In this document: piece by piece, positions 16,297 to 17,202 of the stretch
Numbering within the stretch: the stretch's first letter is position 1
Layout: each line of letters opens with the position of its first letter
Assembly: GCA_030599055.1 (NCBI GenBank)
Contig: JAUVOS010000022.1
Span: 1-17,202 of the forward strand
Origin: Lutibacter sp.
GTDB lineage: Bacteria; Bacteroidota; Bacteroidia; Flavobacteriales; Flavobacteriaceae
Reading direction: 5' to 3'
DNA length: 17,202 nucleotides
Translations under genes and position numbers: made by a program
The notes under the pieces: model-generated
Told to the model about the DNA's origin: nothing
The model's input: only the letters and a program-made list of their open reading frames with translations
Database searches by the model: none

Positions 16297-16435
16297 TTAG
16301 TATTTTTTAGTATTGAGACATTAGTATTGAGTATTGGGACCGTGAAAGTCAGAAAAGTATGTAGTAAAATATATGTTTTTGATGGGAAACATAACAAATC
16401 TCAATACTCAATTCTAACTACTTAATACTCATGTC
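16297..16435. repeat. TTAGTATTGAG repeats and inverted repeat in the 338-bp gap
   Basis: In the gap 16212-16549, TTAGTATTGAG occurs at 16307-16317 and 16321-16331, with a partial copy TTAGTATT at 16297-16304. The segment 16317-16339 recurs in inverted, imperfect form at 16399-16435, split by about 14 extra bases (TCTCAATACTCA at 16399-16410, CTCATGTC at 16428-16435). Further along are AGTTTGG (16454-16460) with CCAAACT (16480-16486) and three ATTCTTAATT-like words at about 16488-16518. No gene-like frame is seen in the gap. Confidence 0.6.
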
Positions 16436-16549
16436 TTTTTTATCAATTTGTTTAGTTTGGCTAAATAGTTACCTAATTTCCAAACTAATTCTTAATTCTG
16501 CATTCTTAATTCTTAATTAAACCGTATTTTCGCGCCAAAATAACAACTC

Positions 16550-17202
16550 ATGTCAAAACAATACTCGTCGGGAGGACGACAAGACAAATCCTCCAAGAGA
16601 AGAAACACCTTCAACAAACCAAAAAATCAATCAAAACCTGAAACTTCAAGTAATGGAACACGTCTAAATAAATACATTGCACATGCCGGTATTTGTTCAC
16701 GTCGTGAAGCCGATGTTTATATCAAATCGGGTAATGTAACTGTTAACGGTAAAATCATTACCGCAATGGGTTTTAAAGTGCAAGAAAATGATGCCGTTCG
16801 TTTTGATAATCGTTTGATAAATCCGGAAACTTTGCGCTACGTTTTGCTCAATAAACCCAAAAACTATATTTCAACCGTAGATGATGATCGAGGACGCAAA
16901 ACCGTGATGGAACTCATAGCAAAAGCAGCAAAAGAGCGTCTTTATCCCGTAGGACGTCTAGATAGAAATACCACAGGTCTTTTACTTTTTACGAATGATG
17001 GTGAAATGACCAAAAAATTAACCCATCCAAAACATGATGTCAGAAAACTCTATCACGTCACTTTAGACAAGAAATTGACCATGAATCATCTTAGGGAAAT
17101 TGCAACTGACAGTTTTAAAATTGAGGATCGCCGTGTTTTTGTCGATGCCATATCTTATATTGAAAACCAACCCAAATCGGAAATTGGTATTGAAATTCAT
17201 TC
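16550..17202 (+). CDS. RsuA/RluB-family rRNA pseudouridine synthase, N-terminal part (runs off window)
   Basis: The first 217 residues of a pseudouridine synthase that modifies uridine in 16S or 23S rRNA. Residues 1-36 are basic and of low complexity, a Bacteroidota-type extension. Residues 37-83 are an S4 RNA-binding domain (TRLNKYIAHAGICSRREAD, then VTVNGK). The catalytic domain starts near 97 with YVLLNKPKNYIST, followed by the active-site motif YPVGRLDRNTTGLLLFTNDG (132-151) with catalytic Asp138. The C-terminal end is beyond the window. Whether it is RluB, RsuA or RluE/F cannot be decided; the RluB type is most likely from the S4 domain and domain order. TATTTTCG at 16525-16532 is a weak -7 box candidate. 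Confidence 0.93.
   Translation, partial: MSKQYSSGGRQDKSSKRRNTFNKPKNQSKPETSSNGTRLNKYIAHAGICSRREADVYIKSGNVTVNGKIITAMGFKVQENDAVRFDNRLINPETLRYVLLNKPKNYISTVDDDRGRKTVMELIAKAAKERLYPVGRLDRNTTGLLLFTNDGEMTKKLTHPKHDVRKLYHVTLDKKLTMNHLREIATDSFKIEDRRVFVDAISYIENQPKSEIGIEIH

Noticed and set aside
16307..16435. CRISPR-like array from TTAGTATTGAG copies
   Set aside because: Only two full direct copies plus an inverted copy; spacing is not regular.

Overview
The window looks like a chromosomal segment from a member of the Bacteroidota, most likely class Flavobacteriia. The evidence is low G+C with strongly A/T-biased codons, several TAnnTTTG-type -7 promoter boxes with no obvious Shine-Dalgarno sites, and typical families: a TonB-dependent receptor with an N-terminal carboxypeptidase-regulatory-like domain, a large AsmA-type protein, a penicillin acylase-family hydrolase, and an RluB/RsuA-type pseudouridine synthase with a basic N-terminal extension. 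Short inverted repeats in the gene gaps also fit. No rRNA, tRNA, CRISPR array, transposase or phage module was seen.

Layout. Positions 1-255 hold the 3' end of recO, followed after 4 bases by a haem/haemoglobin-type TonB-dependent receptor (260-2731). Two repeat-rich gaps of about 310 bp (2732-3044 and 3396-3705) flank a small four-helix membrane protein of the holin-like superfamily IV type (3045-3395). A 930-residue AsmA-family protein with an unusual alanine/lysine-rich helical tail (3706-6498) ends in a terminator that overlaps its stop codon. It converges on a penicillin acylase-family protein (6659-9049, minus), and a second hairpin terminator lies between the two.

The minus-strand stretch 9148-13473 is the most interesting part. 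In transcription order it encodes a DUF1858 plus two DUF2249-like domain protein; a 12-helix membrane protein related to haem-copper oxidase subunit I, overlapping the previous gene by one base; a DUF59/MIP18-type Fe-S assembly factor; and a fusion of an S-component-like membrane domain, an EcfT/CbiQ-like membrane domain and a THEP1-type NTPase. DUF2249/DUF1858 proteins and oxidase-like membrane proteins are associated in other bacteria with nitric-oxide and low-oxygen responses, and DUF59 proteins with Fe-S maturation. I infer a stress or maturation system for haem, metal or Fe-S cofactors whose mechanism is not described. It starts at a promoter whose -7 box overlaps a 19-bp palindrome, with a third copy of the half-site just downstream.

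The right part holds a secreted or lipid-anchored VWA protein (13691-14842, plus), a convergent CaCA-family Ca2+/Na+ antiporter (14903-15850, minus), a small DUF2007-type protein (15972-16211, plus), a 338-bp repeat-bearing gap, and the 5' part of an rRNA pseudouridine synthase (16550 to the end of the window).
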